This document shows, piece after piece, positions 14,956 to 15,017 of a stretch of 15,017 bases of DNA. A program made the translations under genes and the position numbers. Location: contig JAAKFP010000014.1 of the NCBI GenBank assembly GCA_011065005.1, positions 1 to 15,017 of the forward strand. The letters run 5' to 3'. This DNA is from Chlamydiota bacterium. GTDB lineage: Bacteria > Chlamydiota > Chlamydiia > Chlamydiales > Waddliaceae. The notes below the pieces were generated by a model. That model made no database searches. It saw only the letters and a list, made by a program, of their open reading frames with translations, and had not been told where the DNA came from. Position 1 is the stretch's first letter. Every line of letters starts with the position of its first letter.

Positions 14956-15017
14956 GCAAATCTGCAGTCAACTTATTAGTTTCCAAAGATTTGCAACAAA
15001 GCAAGTGAAGATGATAG
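14956..15017. repeat. 62-base direct repeat, right copy (cut by window edge)
   Basis: This is the second copy of the repeat at 75-136, same orientation, 61 of 62 bases identical, starting 28 bases after the GH15 stop. The inner gcaaatct/agatttgc inverted repeat is conserved. Similarity starts abruptly at 14956 and reaches the last base of the window, so its true right end is unknown. Confidence 0.9.

Noticed and set aside
1..15017. Circular molecule (plasmid or phage) with terminal redundancy
   Set aside because: The shared 62 bases start 74 bases inside the left edge, and the first 74 bases do not match the sequence left of the right copy, so the ends do not simply overlap.

Overview
The window most likely comes from an environmental member of the Chlamydiae (Parachlamydia/Waddlia/Simkania grade) or a close relative. 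The main pointer is a plant/chlamydia-type enoyl-ACP reductase (FabI) near a Cof-type HAD phosphatase. As I recall, these two are neighbours in Chlamydia trachomatis too (CT103/CT104). No rRNA, tRNA or CRISPR is visible, and the species is not decided by the sequence alone.

Left block (1-5984). A minus-strand FliO-like membrane protein diverges from a tight five-gene plus-strand operon: HAD phosphatase, folB (dihydroneopterin aldolase), a FolM/PTR1-like pteridine reductase, a 487-aa protein of unknown function, and an exported protein with a possible permuted papain-like fold. Gaps between these genes are 5, -4, 1 and 9 bases. The folB/reductase pair points to making or reducing a pterin cofactor. 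fabI converges on the operon and overlaps its end by 8 bases.

Middle accessory block (about 6000-9330). This looks like laterally acquired DNA between housekeeping genes. It holds a DUF4143-type AAA ATPase bracketed by two near-identical palindromes, the decayed C-terminus of a RAYT-type transposase with GACC/CCCC-rich flanking DNA, and a class II Fic protein with a C-terminal winged helix. The Fic gene sits behind a cluster of GAATAA half-sites that looks like an autoregulatory operator.

Right block (9336-14928). A membrane di-iron hydroxylase (sterol desaturase/fatty acid hydroxylase family) and a dienelactone-hydrolase-like enzyme lie on the plus strand. A minus-strand pair, phosphoribosyltransferase then a CapA-family protein, converges on the hydrolase with a 30-base overlap. 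Next comes a divergent intergenic region containing a 164-base sequence that folds on itself over its full length. It is followed by a 59-codon single-membrane-span gene and a complete GH15 glucoamylase/trehalase-type enzyme.

The most unusual structures are non-coding: a 62-base direct repeat (61/62 identical) near both window edges, the palindromes bracketing the ATPase, the Fic operator array, the 164-base hairpin and the ATCCTG/CAGGAT repeat cluster. All homology statements rest on reading motifs by eye; no database search was run.
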